This document shows, piece after piece, positions 21,672-30,919 of a DNA stretch of 64,000 bases (position 1 is its first letter; each line of letters opens with the position of its first letter). Both the position numbers and the translations under genes were made by a program. This DNA is from Bacteroidales bacterium (lineage in GTDB: Bacteria; Bacteroidota; Bacteroidia; Bacteroidales; Rikenellaceae), in contig CAJSYJ010000003.1 of NCBI GenBank assembly GCA_910574205.1, positions 310,001-374,000 of the forward strand, read 5' to 3'. The notes under the pieces are model-generated. The model made no database searches. It saw only the letters and a list, made by a program, of their open reading frames with translations, and was not told where the DNA came from.

Positions 21672-23355
21672 AACATTCGCATACCGGCTGCGGGGAGTCG
21701 TTCTGGCCCTTGCCGCGGCGGCGGCACTGCACCCGACGGCACGGGCGCAGAGGACGCAGAGCGAAGATTTCGCATTGGGGCGCAACGCAGAAGTGCTCGT
21801 CAACATGCTGCGCGAGCTGTCGACGCAGTATGTCGACAAGATCGACGCCGATCTGCTGCTGCAACGCTCTGCGGCAGGCATGGCCACGGCGCTCGACCCC
21901 TATACGGAGTATCTGCCCGAGCAGAAGATGACCTCGTTCGAGATCATGACCACGGGACAGTACGGCGGTGTGGGTTCGCTCATACGGCAGAAGGGCGACC
22001 ACGTGATATTCGCACAGCCATACGAGGGCTCGCCGGCCGACCGCGCGGGGATACGCATCGGCGACAGGATCATCTCGATCGACGGCGAGGATGCCTCGGG
22101 CTTTACCACCGAGCAGGTCAGCACACGCCTTAAAGGCGACCCCGATACGGATGTACGGCTGGTGGTCGAGCACTCGCTCGACTCGCGCCGCGACACTCTC
22201 ACGCTGCGCCGCGAACGCATCGCCATACCGAGCGTGCCGTGGTCGGGATATGTGGCCGACGGCATCGGCTACATCCAGCATAGCGACTTTACCGAACGCA
22301 GCTACGAGCAGGTGCGCAACGCTCTGGAACGGCTGCGCGCCGAAGGGCAGCTGCGCGGGCTGGTGCTCGACTACCGCTCCAACGGCGGCGGCATCATGCA
22401 GGAGGCGGTCAAGATAGCCTCGCTATTCGTACCCAAGGGTACGCTTATCGTCTCGACAATGGGTCGCGACTCGACCTCGCGCAGGGAGTACCGCACCGAG
22501 AACGAACCGATCGCGGCCGACCTGCCGATCGTCTTTCTGATAAATTCGTCGACGGCATCTTCGTCGGAGATTCTGGCCGGCGCATTGCAGGACCTCGACC
22601 GCGCCGCCGTGATAGGCCAGCGCAGCTACGGCAAGGGTCTGGTGCAGGCCACGCGTTATCTGGGCTACAACTCCTATCTGAAACTCACGACGGCCAAATA
22701 CTACATCCCCTCGGGGCGCTGCATACAGGCCGTGAACTATGCCGAGCGCGATGCCGACGGAGGCGTGGCCGCCATACCCGACTCGCTGCTGACGGAGTAT
22801 CGCACCGCGGGCGGCCGCCGCGTATACGACGGCGGGGGCATAGCGCCCGACATAAAGATCGAGCCCAACTACGTGAGCCGCTTCGCGCTGACGCTATACG
22901 CTATGGGCTACATGGAGGATTGGGCGGACGAATACATGCGCCGTCACAACGGCGAGAAGATAGACGTGCGCACCTTCTCCATAGGCGACGACGAGTACGA
23001 GGACTTCAAGCGTTTCATCGCCGACAAGGAGGTCCCCTACCAGTCGCAGACGCGTCATGCCATAGCCGCGCTGCGCAAGGCCGCCAAAGACGACCTCTAC
23101 GATACGACCCTCGAAGAGCACGTCGCAGCCATTGAGGCGCTGGTAAAGGACGACACCGCGTCGAATCTCGAAACATACCGCCGCGAGATCATCGACGCCC
23201 TCAACGCCGAGATCGTGCTGCGGCACGCCTACAACCGAGGCGTGATCGAGCACTCGGCGGCAAGCGACCAGACCGTGCGCCGCGCCGTCGAGCTGTTGTC
23301 CTCGCCCGAGGAGTACGCCCGCATTCTGGCCGAGCAGGATCCGCCCAGGCACTGA
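21661..23355 (+). CDS. C-terminal processing protease, peptidase family S41
   Basis: Periplasmic serine protease of the CtpA/Prc type. The 564 residues comprise a signal peptide (1-30, ending ARAQ), a helical N-terminal part, a PDZ domain (about 100-175, with YGGVGSLIRQKGDHV and GIRIGDRIISIDG), and the protease core with the Ser-Lys dyad: Ser 300 in NSSTASSSEILAGAL and Lys 325 in GQRSYGKGLVQ, 25 residues apart as in CtpA. A C-terminal helical extension of about 170 residues follows. It overlaps the membrane protein gene upstream and precedes the histidine kinase by 36 nt. Confidence 0.93.
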   Translation: MTNRTFAYRLRGVVLALAAAAALHPTARAQRTQSEDFALGRNAEVLVNMLRELSTQYVDKIDADLLLQRSAAGMATALDPYTEYLPEQKMTSFEIMTTGQYGGVGSLIRQKGDHVIFAQPYEGSPADRAGIRIGDRIISIDGEDASGFTTEQVSTRLKGDPDTDVRLVVEHSLDSRRDTLTLRRERIAIPSVPWSGYVADGIGYIQHSDFTERSYEQVRNALERLRAEGQLRGLVLDYRSNGGGIMQEAVKIASLFVPKGTLIVSTMGRDSTSRREYRTENEPIAADLPIVFLINSSTASSSEILAGALQDLDRAAVIGQRSYGKGLVQATRYLGYNSYLKLTTAKYYIPSGRCIQAVNYAERDADGGVAAIPDSLLTEYRTAGGRRVYDGGGIAPDIKIEPNYVSRFALTLYAMGYMEDWADEYMRRHNGEKIDVRTFSIGDDEYEDFKRFIADKEVPYQSQTRHAIAALRKAAKDDLYDTTLEEHVAAIEALVKDDTASNLETYRREIIDALNAEIVLRHAYNRGVIEHSAASDQTVRRAVELLSSPEEYARILAEQDPPRH

Positions 23356-23391
23356 GTGCGGAGATAACGGAAATTTCAAGCATACAAGCCC

Positions 23392-24642
23392 ATGCTCCGC
23401 CCGCTACGAAATATCAAACTCTCGCGCAGGCTCTTCACGACGCGACTGCGCACGACGGTCATAATCATAGGCCTCGTGCTCGCCGCAGCGTCGGTATTCT
23501 ACACGCTCATGGTTACGGGCGAGCTGCGCCGCAGCGAGGAGCAGACGATAGAGGAGCTGCGTGCGGCCGACCGCAACGGCGTCGAGCTGTGGGCAGACAT
23601 ATTGCGTTCGACGAGCAACATCTACGGCGAGCTGGTTTACAACTCCGATCTGTTCGCCAATCTGGTGCGGCATACGACCGTGCCTTTCGTCATCACGGAC
23701 GAGTATCTCAATGTCGTGGTGTCGAATCTGCCCTCGACCATGACATCCGATCCGGCCGAACTGAGGCGCGCCATAGAGCGCATGGCCGACAGCAACAAAC
23801 CGATCATCGTCCGCTACAACTTCTCCAACCGCTACTACACGATCTGGTACGGACACTCGCGCTTCATGGCCTATGTGACCGAATCGCCCGTCTCGACGCT
23901 GATCTACTTCCCCTACGTGCAGCTGCTGATAATAGTCATATTCGCCATATTTACCTACATCGCCTTCTCGTCCACCAAGCAGAACGAGCAGAACCGCGTG
24001 TGGGTCGGTCTGGCCAAGGAGACGGCGCACCAGTTAGGCACCCCCACCTCCTCGCTGCTGGGGTGGTTGGAGTATCTGCGCAGCCAGCCCGTCGACCCCG
24101 TAGCCGTCGACGAGATGGGCAAGGATCTCTCGCACCTGATGAAGATCGTCGACCGCTTCTCGAAGATCGGCTCCGAGACGATGCTCACCCCCACCAACAT
24201 CAACGAAGTGGTGGGCGACACGGTAATGTATTTCCGCAAACGCATCCCGCGCAACGTCACACTGACATACAACGGACTGGCTACCGCACCTATATGCGCC
24301 TCTATCAACTCGGCTCTGTTCGAGTGGGTCATAGAGAATCTTCTGAAAAACGCTCTGGACGCCTTGCAGGGACACGGCGCGATAGATGTCTTCATCGGCG
24401 AGAACGACACGTCGGTCTACGTCGAGGTGCGCGACACGGGCAAGGGCATACCCAAGAGCAACTGGAAACGCATATTCGTGCCGGGCTTCACGACCAAGAC
24501 GCGCGGCTGGGGTCTCGGGCTCTCGCTCTCGCGACGCATCGTCGAGGACTACCACTCGGGACGCATCGCCGTCGTGCGCTCGGAACCGGGCAAGGGCACG
24601 ACCATACGCGTAACACTCAAACGCTTGCAGGACAATGAGTAG
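23392..24642 (+). CDS. Orphan membrane sensor histidine kinase
   Basis: A 416-residue sensor. Two membrane helices (about 22-43 and 174-195) flank a periplasmic sensor domain of roughly 130 residues. No HAMP domain is evident; the H-box follows directly, LAKETAHQLGTPTSSLLGWLEYL with the phosphorylated His at 213. The ATPase part shows the N-box (VIENLLKNALDALQG), G1 (VEVRDTGKGIPKSN) and G2 (GWGLGLSLSRRIVEDYHSG). The variant HQLGTP H-box is common in Bacteroidetes. No response regulator gene is next to it, so the partner is elsewhere. Confidence 0.93.
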   Translation: MLRPLRNIKLSRRLFTTRLRTTVIIIGLVLAAASVFYTLMVTGELRRSEEQTIEELRAADRNGVELWADILRSTSNIYGELVYNSDLFANLVRHTTVPFVITDEYLNVVVSNLPSTMTSDPAELRRAIERMADSNKPIIVRYNFSNRYYTIWYGHSRFMAYVTESPVSTLIYFPYVQLLIIVIFAIFTYIAFSSTKQNEQNRVWVGLAKETAHQLGTPTSSLLGWLEYLRSQPVDPVAVDEMGKDLSHLMKIVDRFSKIGSETMLTPTNINEVVGDTVMYFRKRIPRNVTLTYNGLATAPICASINSALFEWVIENLLKNALDALQGHGAIDVFIGENDTSVYVEVRDTGKGIPKSNWKRIFVPGFTTKTRGWGLGLSLSRRIVEDYHSGRIAVVRSEPGKGTTIRVTLKRLQDNE

Positions 24643-25513
24643 CACGACCGGACACATCGACTTCGGGCAGAGCGCCCCCAGGCACGACGCACCCCCAGCC
24701 GAGGTCTTCGGCAGGGCATCGACGCCGGGCGACGGATACCCGCTCGCCAAGTCCGACGGCAAGCCGTACGTCATGGCTCGCGCCGGGGAGGTGTTCGGCC
24801 CCGAGAGCATCCTCGTCGACAGCCGCCCGCAGCAAGCCGGGCACACGGCCTCGCTCTGCTCGGGCGAGGTATTCCAGATCTCGGTACTGCTCCTCTCGAC
24901 GGCCTATCTGACGATGCTGCTGCGCTCGTCGCACCACATGCACACCGTCGTAAGGTCGATATTCCGCAGCGGCGGTGTCGACCGCAACATAGTCGACGAA
25001 TGCGGCAACGCCTCCTCGGCACGCTTCATGACCTCGGTCGGACTGTTCGGCATAGCGCTCGCGGCGCTGGCCGCAGTCAGGATCGTCGACATGCTGCTGC
25101 CGCAGCAGACCATAGTGGCACTGCCCGCGGGCATCGACCTCGCCCCGGCCGTCGCCATAGCGGCTGCGGCCGCAGTAGCCGCATGGCAGCACGCCCTGCA
25201 CAAGGCCGCCGGCTGGGTATGCGCCAGCGACGATATGTCGATACTCGGACAGATATCGCGGCTCTATTTCGCGGCAGGAGCTCTTGCGGTCTTTCCGCTG
25301 CTGGCACCCGCGCTGCTGAGCTCCGGCATATCGTCGTCGATTTGGATCATACTGTCGCTTTCGGCCATAACATTACTGTTATTGCTATACCTCAAAGAGA
25401 CTTTTATGTTCTTTATCGGCAAAAAAATTCATATTTTGTATTGGTTTTTGTACCTTTGCAGTGTCATAGCGTTGCCGCTGAGTTTCGTTTGCATAGTCGC
25501 GGCAAGGGTCTGA
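24635..25513 (+). CDS. DUF4271 integral membrane protein
   Basis: A 292-residue protein with a long hydrophilic N-terminus (about 75 residues, Pro/Gly-rich) and six or so membrane helices after it. It overlaps the kinase gene by 8 nt and precedes hemD. The family DUF4271 occurs almost only in Bacteroidetes and lies directly ahead of the uroporphyrinogen-III synthase gene in many of them, which is the main reason for the assignment; the hydrophobic pattern agrees. Its function is unknown. Confidence 0.75.
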   Translation: MSSTTGHIDFGQSAPRHDAPPAEVFGRASTPGDGYPLAKSDGKPYVMARAGEVFGPESILVDSRPQQAGHTASLCSGEVFQISVLLLSTAYLTMLLRSSHHMHTVVRSIFRSGGVDRNIVDECGNASSARFMTSVGLFGIALAALAAVRIVDMLLPQQTIVALPAGIDLAPAVAIAAAAAVAAWQHALHKAAGWVCASDDMSILGQISRLYFAAGALAVFPLLAPALLSSGISSSIWIILSLSAITLLLLLYLKETFMFFIGKKIHILYWFLYLCSVIALPLSFVCIVAARV

Positions 25514-25588
25514 GGTCGGGACGCGGAGAGGATCCGCAGCCGCGGCCGAAGAGCGAAGTGACAAGTTAATTATTTAAGGAGTTTCAAG

Positions 25589-26455
25589 TTGAAAGTTAAT
25601 CGAATACTGGTATCGCAGCCTCAGCCGGCGATCATCGAGAAATCGCCTTTTTACGATCTGTCGCAGAAACACGGACTTTTGATCGACTATAAACCCCTGA
25701 TACGCGTGGTGGGCGTATCGTTGAAGGAGTTCCGCCAGCAACGCGTCGAGATACTCGAACACACGGCCGTGATCTTTTCGTCGCGCACCACCGTCGACAG
25801 CTTCTTCCATATATGCGAGGAGGCGCGCATCACGATCCCCGAGACGATGAAATACATCTGCAACACGGAGGCCGTAGCGCTCTATCTGCAAAAGTACATC
25901 GTCTACCGCAAACGCAAGATATCGTTCGCCGACGGCACCTTCAACTCGCTGTTGGAGCTCATCGTAAAGCATAAGGACGAGAAGTTCCTGCTGGCGCTGA
26001 GCGAGCCCCACAAGCCCGAGCTGCCCGAGACGCTTACCAAGCTGCGTCTGGCGTTCCACCCCGTGGTCTTCGCACGCACGGTGGCAGCCGACATGCAGCA
26101 GCTCGATCCCCAGTCATACGACATAATGGCAGTCTACTCGCCCTCCGACGTCAAGGCGTTGTCGGAGAATTTCGACGTGGAGTCGCTGCCGGCCATAGCC
26201 GCCTTCGGCGAGGCTACGCTGCGTGCCGCCACAGCCGCAGGCATGCACGTCAAGGCCAACGCCCCGACCCCGGCGGCACCGTCGATGGCAAAGGCGCTCG
26301 ACATATTCTGCAACAACATCGCCAACGGAGTCGACCTCGACGACGTGGAGCACAAGGAGAACGCCGACCGCGAGGAGTTCATCCGCGCCCAGCAAAGCAA
26401 GCTGGCCAAGAAGAGCCGCACGCGCCACACTCCGACCACGACAAAGAAACAATAA
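25589..26455 (+). CDS. hemD: Uroporphyrinogen-III synthase family protein
   Basis: Catalyses (by family) ring closure with inversion of the D-ring in tetrapyrrole synthesis. The 288 residues show the two-lobed, poorly conserved HemD pattern: KVNRILVSQPQPA at the start, a middle segment YICNTEAVALYLQKYI, and the second lobe with DIMAVYSPSDVKALSENF and IAAFGEATLRAATAAGMHV, the last being the typical phosphate-binding region. The first codon is TTG/GTG-like in context or the next Met; the frame starts at 25589 right after the leader. A basic C-terminal tail (KLAKKSRTRHTPTTTKKQ) is extra. Its place between DUF4271 and rnpA is conserved in the phylum. Confidence 0.85.
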   Translation: MKVNRILVSQPQPAIIEKSPFYDLSQKHGLLIDYKPLIRVVGVSLKEFRQQRVEILEHTAVIFSSRTTVDSFFHICEEARITIPETMKYICNTEAVALYLQKYIVYRKRKISFADGTFNSLLELIVKHKDEKFLLALSEPHKPELPETLTKLRLAFHPVVFARTVAADMQQLDPQSYDIMAVYSPSDVKALSENFDVESLPAIAAFGEATLRAATAAGMHVKANAPTPAAPSMAKALDIFCNNIANGVDLDDVEHKENADREEFIRAQQSKLAKKSRTRHTPTTTKKQ

Positions 26456-26508
26456 CGATACGGTTGCGCCTCAGTGCGCAGCCGGCATCATATCGAACAC
26501 GACGACCC

Positions 26509-26883
26509 ATGACCGACTTTACCCTGCCCCGCAACGAAAGACTGCGTTCGCTCTCGGCCGTCAGGCGTCTGTTCGCCGAGGGCAGATCGGGCTTCGTCTA
26601 CCCTTTCCGATACGTATTCATAAGCGAACCGTGCCAGACGGAGGATGTCGGGGTGCTGTTCTCGGTACCCAAGCGCATGCACAAGCGCGCCGTGAGACGC
26701 AACCTGCTGCGCCGCCGCGCCAAGGAGGCGTACAGGCTCAACAAGCATATCCTGCATGCGGCCTGCGCCGAGGGACGCACGTTGCATCTGGCACTCGTAT
26801 ACTCCTCGAAAGATATTGCGGCATACAAAACCGTCGACCATGCAATCGGAAAGATTCTCCAAGAGGTTGCTGCGGGCATGTAG
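26509..26883 (+). CDS. rnpA: Ribonuclease P protein component
   Basis: Basic protein subunit of RNase P, which matures the 5' ends of tRNAs. It has 124 residues. The family motif is [27 protein letters not shown] (residues about 53-79), which binds the RNA subunit; the aromatic F-Y-F strand ([10 protein letters not shown]) lies ahead of it. The start [14 protein letters not shown] at 26509 matches the family. yidD overlaps its end by 44 nt. Confidence 0.95.
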   Translation: MTDFTLPRNERLRSLSAVRRLFAEGRSGFVYPFRYVFISEPCQTEDVGVLFSVPKRMHKRAVRRNLLRRRAKEAYRLNKHILHAACAEGRTLHLALVYSSKDIAAYKTVDHAIGKILQEVAAGM

Positions 26884-27100
26884 GCGGACGGCATCGATGC
26901 CGTTGATCCTGCTGGTCAGATTCTACCAAGTCGGCATATCGCCACTCAAACCGCCCTCGTGCCGCTTCACTCCCACCTGCTCGCAATATGCGCTCGAAGC
27001 GTTGCGCAAACACGGCCCGATCAGGGGCACATGGCTGGCCGTGCGCCGGCTGCTGCGCTGCCACCCGTGGGGAGGCAGCGGATACGATCCCGTACCATAA
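26840..27100 (+). CDS. yidD: Membrane protein insertion efficiency factor YidD
   Basis: Small protein thought to assist YidC. From the ATG at 26840 it has 86 residues and carries the family signature [28 protein letters not shown], with its cysteines, and the end [15 protein letters not shown]. The N-terminal ~25 residues before FYQ are of the length usual in Bacteroidales, which favours this start over the ATG at 26897. The overlap with rnpA and the common rnpA-yidD pairing support the call. Confidence 0.94.
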   Translation: MQSERFSKRLLRACRRTASMPLILLVRFYQVGISPLKPPSCRFTPTCSQYALEALRKHGPIRGTWLAVRRLLRCHPWGGSGYDPVP

Positions 27101-27113
27101 TACCCACATACGG

Positions 27114-28895
27114 TCACAATCCGCGTCGCGATACGATCCACGCCGCCCGGCGGTAGAGAGCATCGACAAGGCCCCTGCAACATTTCGGCAGCGCCGCGAG
27201 CAGCCTCAACCGTCGCAGCTGCCGACGGTTCAGACGCGTATAGGAGAATGCCCGCACCGCACGCCGCGCATCCTCGTCGCCGCCGCGGACTATCTGCGTC
27301 AGCGCCTTGCCTATGCCTATGCGGGCGATATACTCGTTGAGCGTATCCGACTGCGAAGCGTCGTACAGCTCCTCTATCGAATGCCGCGTGCACTCCGAGC
27401 GGTAGATCGAGGCCGAGCGGTTGGACGCCGAGCGCGAGTAACGCACGAGCGACGCCTGAGAGAAGCAGAACTTCGACCCTCGCTGCATCATCCTTACCCA
27501 CAGCCACTGGTCCTCGCCTATGCGCATGCCCTCGGGAAAGACCTCTCCTCCCCCGCCGACGGCGCTGCGCCGCAGCGTCGCTGTCGACGGTATGATCGCG
27601 AAGCGTCTTTTAAGAGCCTCGGCCGCAGGATCGACATACCCCTCATAGGAGGGCACCGCCGCCGCGACGCGCCTGCCGCCGTCGACGATGTCGAACGCCG
27701 TCGAATAGGCATCGGCCTCGGGATAGCGCTCTATAAGGCGGCATATCTCCGCGATATAACCCGTCAAGTACTCGTCGTCGGCATCCAACAGCGCGACATA
27801 CTCGCCGCGGGCCTCGCTTATGCCACGGTTGCGCGCCGCACTGACACCCATATTCGCCTGCCGCACGACTCTTACCAGAGGCGAGCCGAGAGCCTCGACA
27901 GCCTCGGCCGAGCCGTCCGTCGAGCCGTCGTCCACGACGATTATCTCCGACGGCAACAGGCTCTGCGCCAAGACCGAGCGCACGGCACGCTCCACCTCGC
28001 GACGTTTGTTGTAAAGCGGCATTACGACCGATATGCGCCGCGAAGTCGGCGACTGCAACGGCGTGGCGAAGGCCAGTATCTCGGGGGCGTGATTCAGCTG
28101 CAACTCCTCGGGCAGCCACTTGCGGATGTTGCCGTAATGGTTGCGCAGATATGTCTCCATGTTCGACGGCGCCCACAGCATCATCCCGCCGAACGGCACC
28201 CGCTGCCTGTTCTCGACGGCCTCGCGGGCGATCATGTCGCGCGGCATGCGCACGATATTGACATATCGCGTCGGACGGTCGTCGTAACGCGTCAACTCGC
28301 GGCGCAGATGATCGTATATGCGACGCTTGCTCATCACGGCGCACACGATGCGGATCGCGGCGCACGAGACCGCGCTCTTGGGAAATACGCAGCCGTTGTT
28401 CGGTCGTCCGAACCAGCGCCACAGCCATACGCTCTTGGCAGTAAAGCAGTTGACCCAGAACTTCACTCTGCGCCGCTGCCGCCGCTCCAAGCGCGGCGAA
28501 TCGGGTATGTTGTCGTAGGGAAAGATGTCGATATATATGCCCTGCTCGATGGGCAGCCCCACCCACTCGCTCTCGACGAAGCGCGTCGAGCGCCTGCGCA
28601 CCTTGGCGAAGTAGAACGGCGTATCGGGCTCGGTCGAGAACTCCTGCAACACGTAATCCGAGGATAGCAGCGCCGGAGCCTCGCGCAGAAAACGGTCGTA
28701 ATTATCCCGCGTCATGCCCAGATCGATGTCGTCGTCCCACGGCACGATGCCCTCGAAAAAGTGGGCTCCGATAGCCGTGCCGCCCTGTATGAAGTAGGGA
28801 ATCGACGCCTCGTCGCACACACGCACCACCTCGCGCAGCGTCTGCAAAAGCTCCTCGTGCAGACGGCTCAGTATGTCTGAATTGTATTTCATCAT
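27114..28895 (-). CDS. Two-domain LicD-like phosphotransferase / family 2 glycosyltransferase fusion
   Basis: A 593-residue protein that joins two surface-glycan enzymes. Residues 1-280 form a LicD domain of the nucleotidyltransferase fold: IQGGTAIGAHFFEGIVPWDDDIDLGM, with the catalytic Asp cluster at 54-58. Proteins of this family transfer phosphocholine or related groups to glycans. Residues 288-593 form a GT-A glycosyltransferase: ISVVMPLYNKRREVERAV, VVDDGSTDGS (321-329) and the DxD-type LLDADDEYL near 375, ending with a basic helical tail. The start at 28895 (MMKYNSDIL) removes a non-homologous upstream extension. It may form one transcript with the LuxE-like gene (105-nt gap). Acceptor and donor are unknown. 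Confidence 0.88.
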   Translation of the reverse strand: MMKYNSDILSRLHEELLQTLREVVRVCDEASIPYFIQGGTAIGAHFFEGIVPWDDDIDLGMTRDNYDRFLREAPALLSSDYVLQEFSTEPDTPFYFAKVRRRSTRFVESEWVGLPIEQGIYIDIFPYDNIPDSPRLERRQRRRVKFWVNCFTAKSVWLWRWFGRPNNGCVFPKSAVSCAAIRIVCAVMSKRRIYDHLRRELTRYDDRPTRYVNIVRMPRDMIAREAVENRQRVPFGGMMLWAPSNMETYLRNHYGNIRKWLPEELQLNHAPEILAFATPLQSPTSRRISVVMPLYNKRREVERAVRSVLAQSLLPSEIIVVDDGSTDGSAEAVEALGSPLVRVVRQANMGVSAARNRGISEARGEYVALLDADDEYLTGYIAEICRLIERYPEADAYSTAFDIVDGGRRVAAAVPSYEGYVDPAAEALKRRFAIIPSTATLRRSAVGGGGEVFPEGMRIGEDQWLWVRMMQRGSKFCFSQASLVRYSRSASNRSASIYRSECTRHSIEELYDASQSDTLNEYIARIGIGKALTQIVRGGDEDARRAVRAFSYTRLNRRQLRRLRLLAALPKCCRGLVDALYRRAAWIVSRRGL

Positions 28896-29000
28896 CAAAT
28901 CGTTTCGGCGCCTGCACCAAACGCCATTATCGCACAGCGGACAATGGCACCGAGCCGGTCGTATCATTAGCCGCTCCTTCGCATGCGGCCTGCTGCGGGA

Positions 29001-29966
29001 TCACTGCACGAGCAGATTGCAGCCGCGGATGTCGCTGCCGGCGATACGCCCCTCGATCATGAAGCGGCCGTGGTCGAGCAGCCGCCCCGTATCCTGCGTG
29101 GAGATGAATGCGCATGAGCAGATATTCGACAAGTCGATTATATCCACGCCGCCGCGCACGCCCTGCGTCAGCCGCTCGGCGGGATCGTTTATGTCGCGCA
29201 CGAGGATCCTCATCCACGGCGGAGCGGCGAAGATGCCGCCGCCCGAGGAGTAGGCCTGCGACGTAAGCTCGGCCATGCCGTACTCGGAGTGTATGCTCCC
29301 GACACCGAAAGCGTCGCACAATATGGCGTGGAACTCCGACTTCGGAAGCTCCTGCCGCCGCCCCTTCATGCCGCCGGTCTCCATGACGACCGTATCGCGC
29401 AGCTTCGGCGCGTAGCGCTCGGCCAGATCCCACAGAGCATAGCTCACGCCCAACAGTATCTTGGGCTTAGGGTCGGACTCCATGGCCGCCAGCAGCGCGT
29501 CGCAGTCATGCAGGTAGAACCCTCCCGAGCCGGCCTCGCGGATCAGGCGGTCGACCATATATACCAGCGAGGAGCCCTCGCGTTCGAGATAGTTGGGCAG
29601 CAGTCCGTAGATGCTCCATGCCGACGGCTCGCCGTAGAAGCGGCGGAACGCCGCCATGAAAGCCCGCTCATAGACCGTAATGTCGGCCATCATGTGACGC
29701 GACGGCTCGCCGCCGCCGGTGGTCGACGATGTGAATATCTTCTGTGGCGGCTGCCCGGCACAATATACGTCGTGCGTCTTGAACAGCTCGATCGGCATCA
29801 TCGGGATGCGCTCCGAGCGATCGACCGCCGAGATATCGCACCCTGTCAGTCGCAGCCACTCGCGATACGGCGCACACCGCTCGGCCTGATAGCGGAACAG
29901 CTCCAATGCCGCACGCTCGAAAGCCGCGGCATCCTCAATCGAAAGTATGTCGTCTATCGTAATCAT
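29001..29966 (-). CDS. LuxE-like acyl-protein synthetase / AMP-dependent acyltransferase
   Basis: The 321 residues match the LuxE family of adenylating enzymes, which activate a carboxylate with ATP and pass it to a protein. Recognisable are [14 protein letters not shown], the nucleotide-binding [16 protein letters not shown] (residues ~78-92), [18 protein letters not shown], and [17 protein letters not shown] near 225, typical of the superfamily's A5-like motif. Compared with long-chain acyl-CoA synthetases it lacks the large C-terminal domain. Its stop codon region is overlapped by the hydrolase gene in ATGA fashion (4 nt), so the two are cotranslated. In Bacteroidetes such genes often sit in lipid or glycan clusters; the substrate is unknown. 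Confidence 0.85.
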   Translation of the reverse strand: MITIDDILSIEDAAAFERAALELFRYQAERCAPYREWLRLTGCDISAVDRSERIPMMPIELFKTHDVYCAGQPPQKIFTSSTTGGGEPSRHMMADITVYERAFMAAFRRFYGEPSAWSIYGLLPNYLEREGSSLVYMVDRLIREAGSGGFYLHDCDALLAAMESDPKPKILLGVSYALWDLAERYAPKLRDTVVMETGGMKGRRQELPKSEFHAILCDAFGVGSIHSEYGMAELTSQAYSSGGGIFAAPPWMRILVRDINDPAERLTQGVRGGVDIIDLSNICSCAFISTQDTGRLLDHGRFMIEGRIAGSDIRGCNLLVQ

Positions 29967-30760
29967 TTACATATAAAGTCGCTTACGGCCTCGGCGCAAC
30001 GCTCCGGCTCCTCTATAAAACCCATGTGTCCCGAGTGGTCGAGCCACACGACCTCCGCCTCGGGGTGCGCCGCGACGATAGCCTCGGCCGTCTCTGTCGG
30101 GATATATCCGTCGTGCCGTCCCAGCACGAACATGTGTCTTACGGGCGTGGTGCAGAGCATCCGGTTCATGTCGCGACGCTCGATCATGCCGTTCAGAACG
30201 GCTATCACGCCCTCGTCTTCGGTCATGAGCACCAGCTCCTCCATGTCGGCTATCCTGTCCGAGAGTCGTGCGACGTTCTCGGGCGCGAAGCCCGCATGAC
30301 GCACTATATGGACTATGGTGTTCTTGCGGCCGGCGCGCACCAGCTCGATCTCGCGGCGGCGGCGTTCGCACTTCTCGGCCGTGTCGGCGCTCGGGGTCGA
30401 GCTGATGAGCACGATCGAGTCGAGGCGCGCGGCATAACGCTCGGCCAGCGACATGGCCACATATCCGCCCATAGAGTGTCCCACCACCGAATAGCGCCCG
30501 ATGCCCAGATGCTCCATTGCGGCGGCGACCGTATCGGCCAGATAATCCATAGTATGAATCTCGCCCTCGACCACCGACACGCCGTGTCCGGGCAGGTCGA
30601 GCGTGACGACCCTCATCCGGTTTTTCAACAGAGGCACGAAGTCCTCCCACACGGCAAGCGACTCCAAATAACCGTGCAGCAGCACGACGCAGCGCTCGCC
30701 CTTTTGCGTGTCGCAGATATGCAGCGGCGTGCGGCCTGCCATGATAAAACGCTCGTCCAT
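29963..30760 (-). CDS. Alpha/beta hydrolase
   Basis: A 265-residue alpha/beta-fold hydrolase. Nucleophile elbow [12 protein letters not shown] with Ser near residue 90, oxyanion-hole region [17 protein letters not shown], the acid in [10 protein letters not shown] and the catalytic His in [14 protein letters not shown]. No signal peptide, so cytosolic. The ATG at 30760 ([15 protein letters not shown]) is taken as start; an upstream in-frame Met adds 13 residues of non-family sequence. It overlaps the LuxE-like gene by 4 nt, which suggests that they act on the same acyl substrate (for example as thioesterase and ligase). Confidence 0.88.
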   Translation of the reverse strand: MDERFIMAGRTPLHICDTQKGERCVVLLHGYLESLAVWEDFVPLLKNRMRVVTLDLPGHGVSVVEGEIHTMDYLADTVAAAMEHLGIGRYSVVGHSMGGYVAMSLAERYAARLDSIVLISSTPSADTAEKCERRRREIELVRAGRKNTIVHIVRHAGFAPENVARLSDRIADMEELVLMTEDEGVIAVLNGMIERRDMNRMLCTTPVRHMFVLGRHDGYIPTETAEAIVAAHPEAEVVWLDHSGHMGFIEEPERCAEAVSDFICK

Positions 30761-30866
30761 CTTCTTCGTATCTTTTCCTTGTATTACTATTAACTGCAAT
30801 ATTAACCAAAATTCGCGACATATCCTCCCGCCCTCCCGAAAAATATTCCCGCTCCGGAATATTATC

Positions 30867-30897
30867 TTTGCCGATCCGTCTTTTTTTAGTAATTTTG
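30867..30897 (+). promoter_or_regulatory. Promoter of dapF
   Basis: TTTG at 30867-30870, 19 bp, TAATTTTG at 30890-30897, with the dapF ATG 22 nt further on. A second TATCTTTG at 30863-30870 overlaps the upstream box and may be an alternative -7 element. Confidence 0.7.
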
Positions 30898-30919
30898 GCC
30901 GAATATTTCTCCGCTATCG

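Noticed and set aside
30863..30870. Strong independent promoter at TATCTTTG ahead of dapF
   Set aside because: It overlaps the -33 box of a better-placed promoter (30867-30897) and lacks its own upstream box; at most an alternative start.
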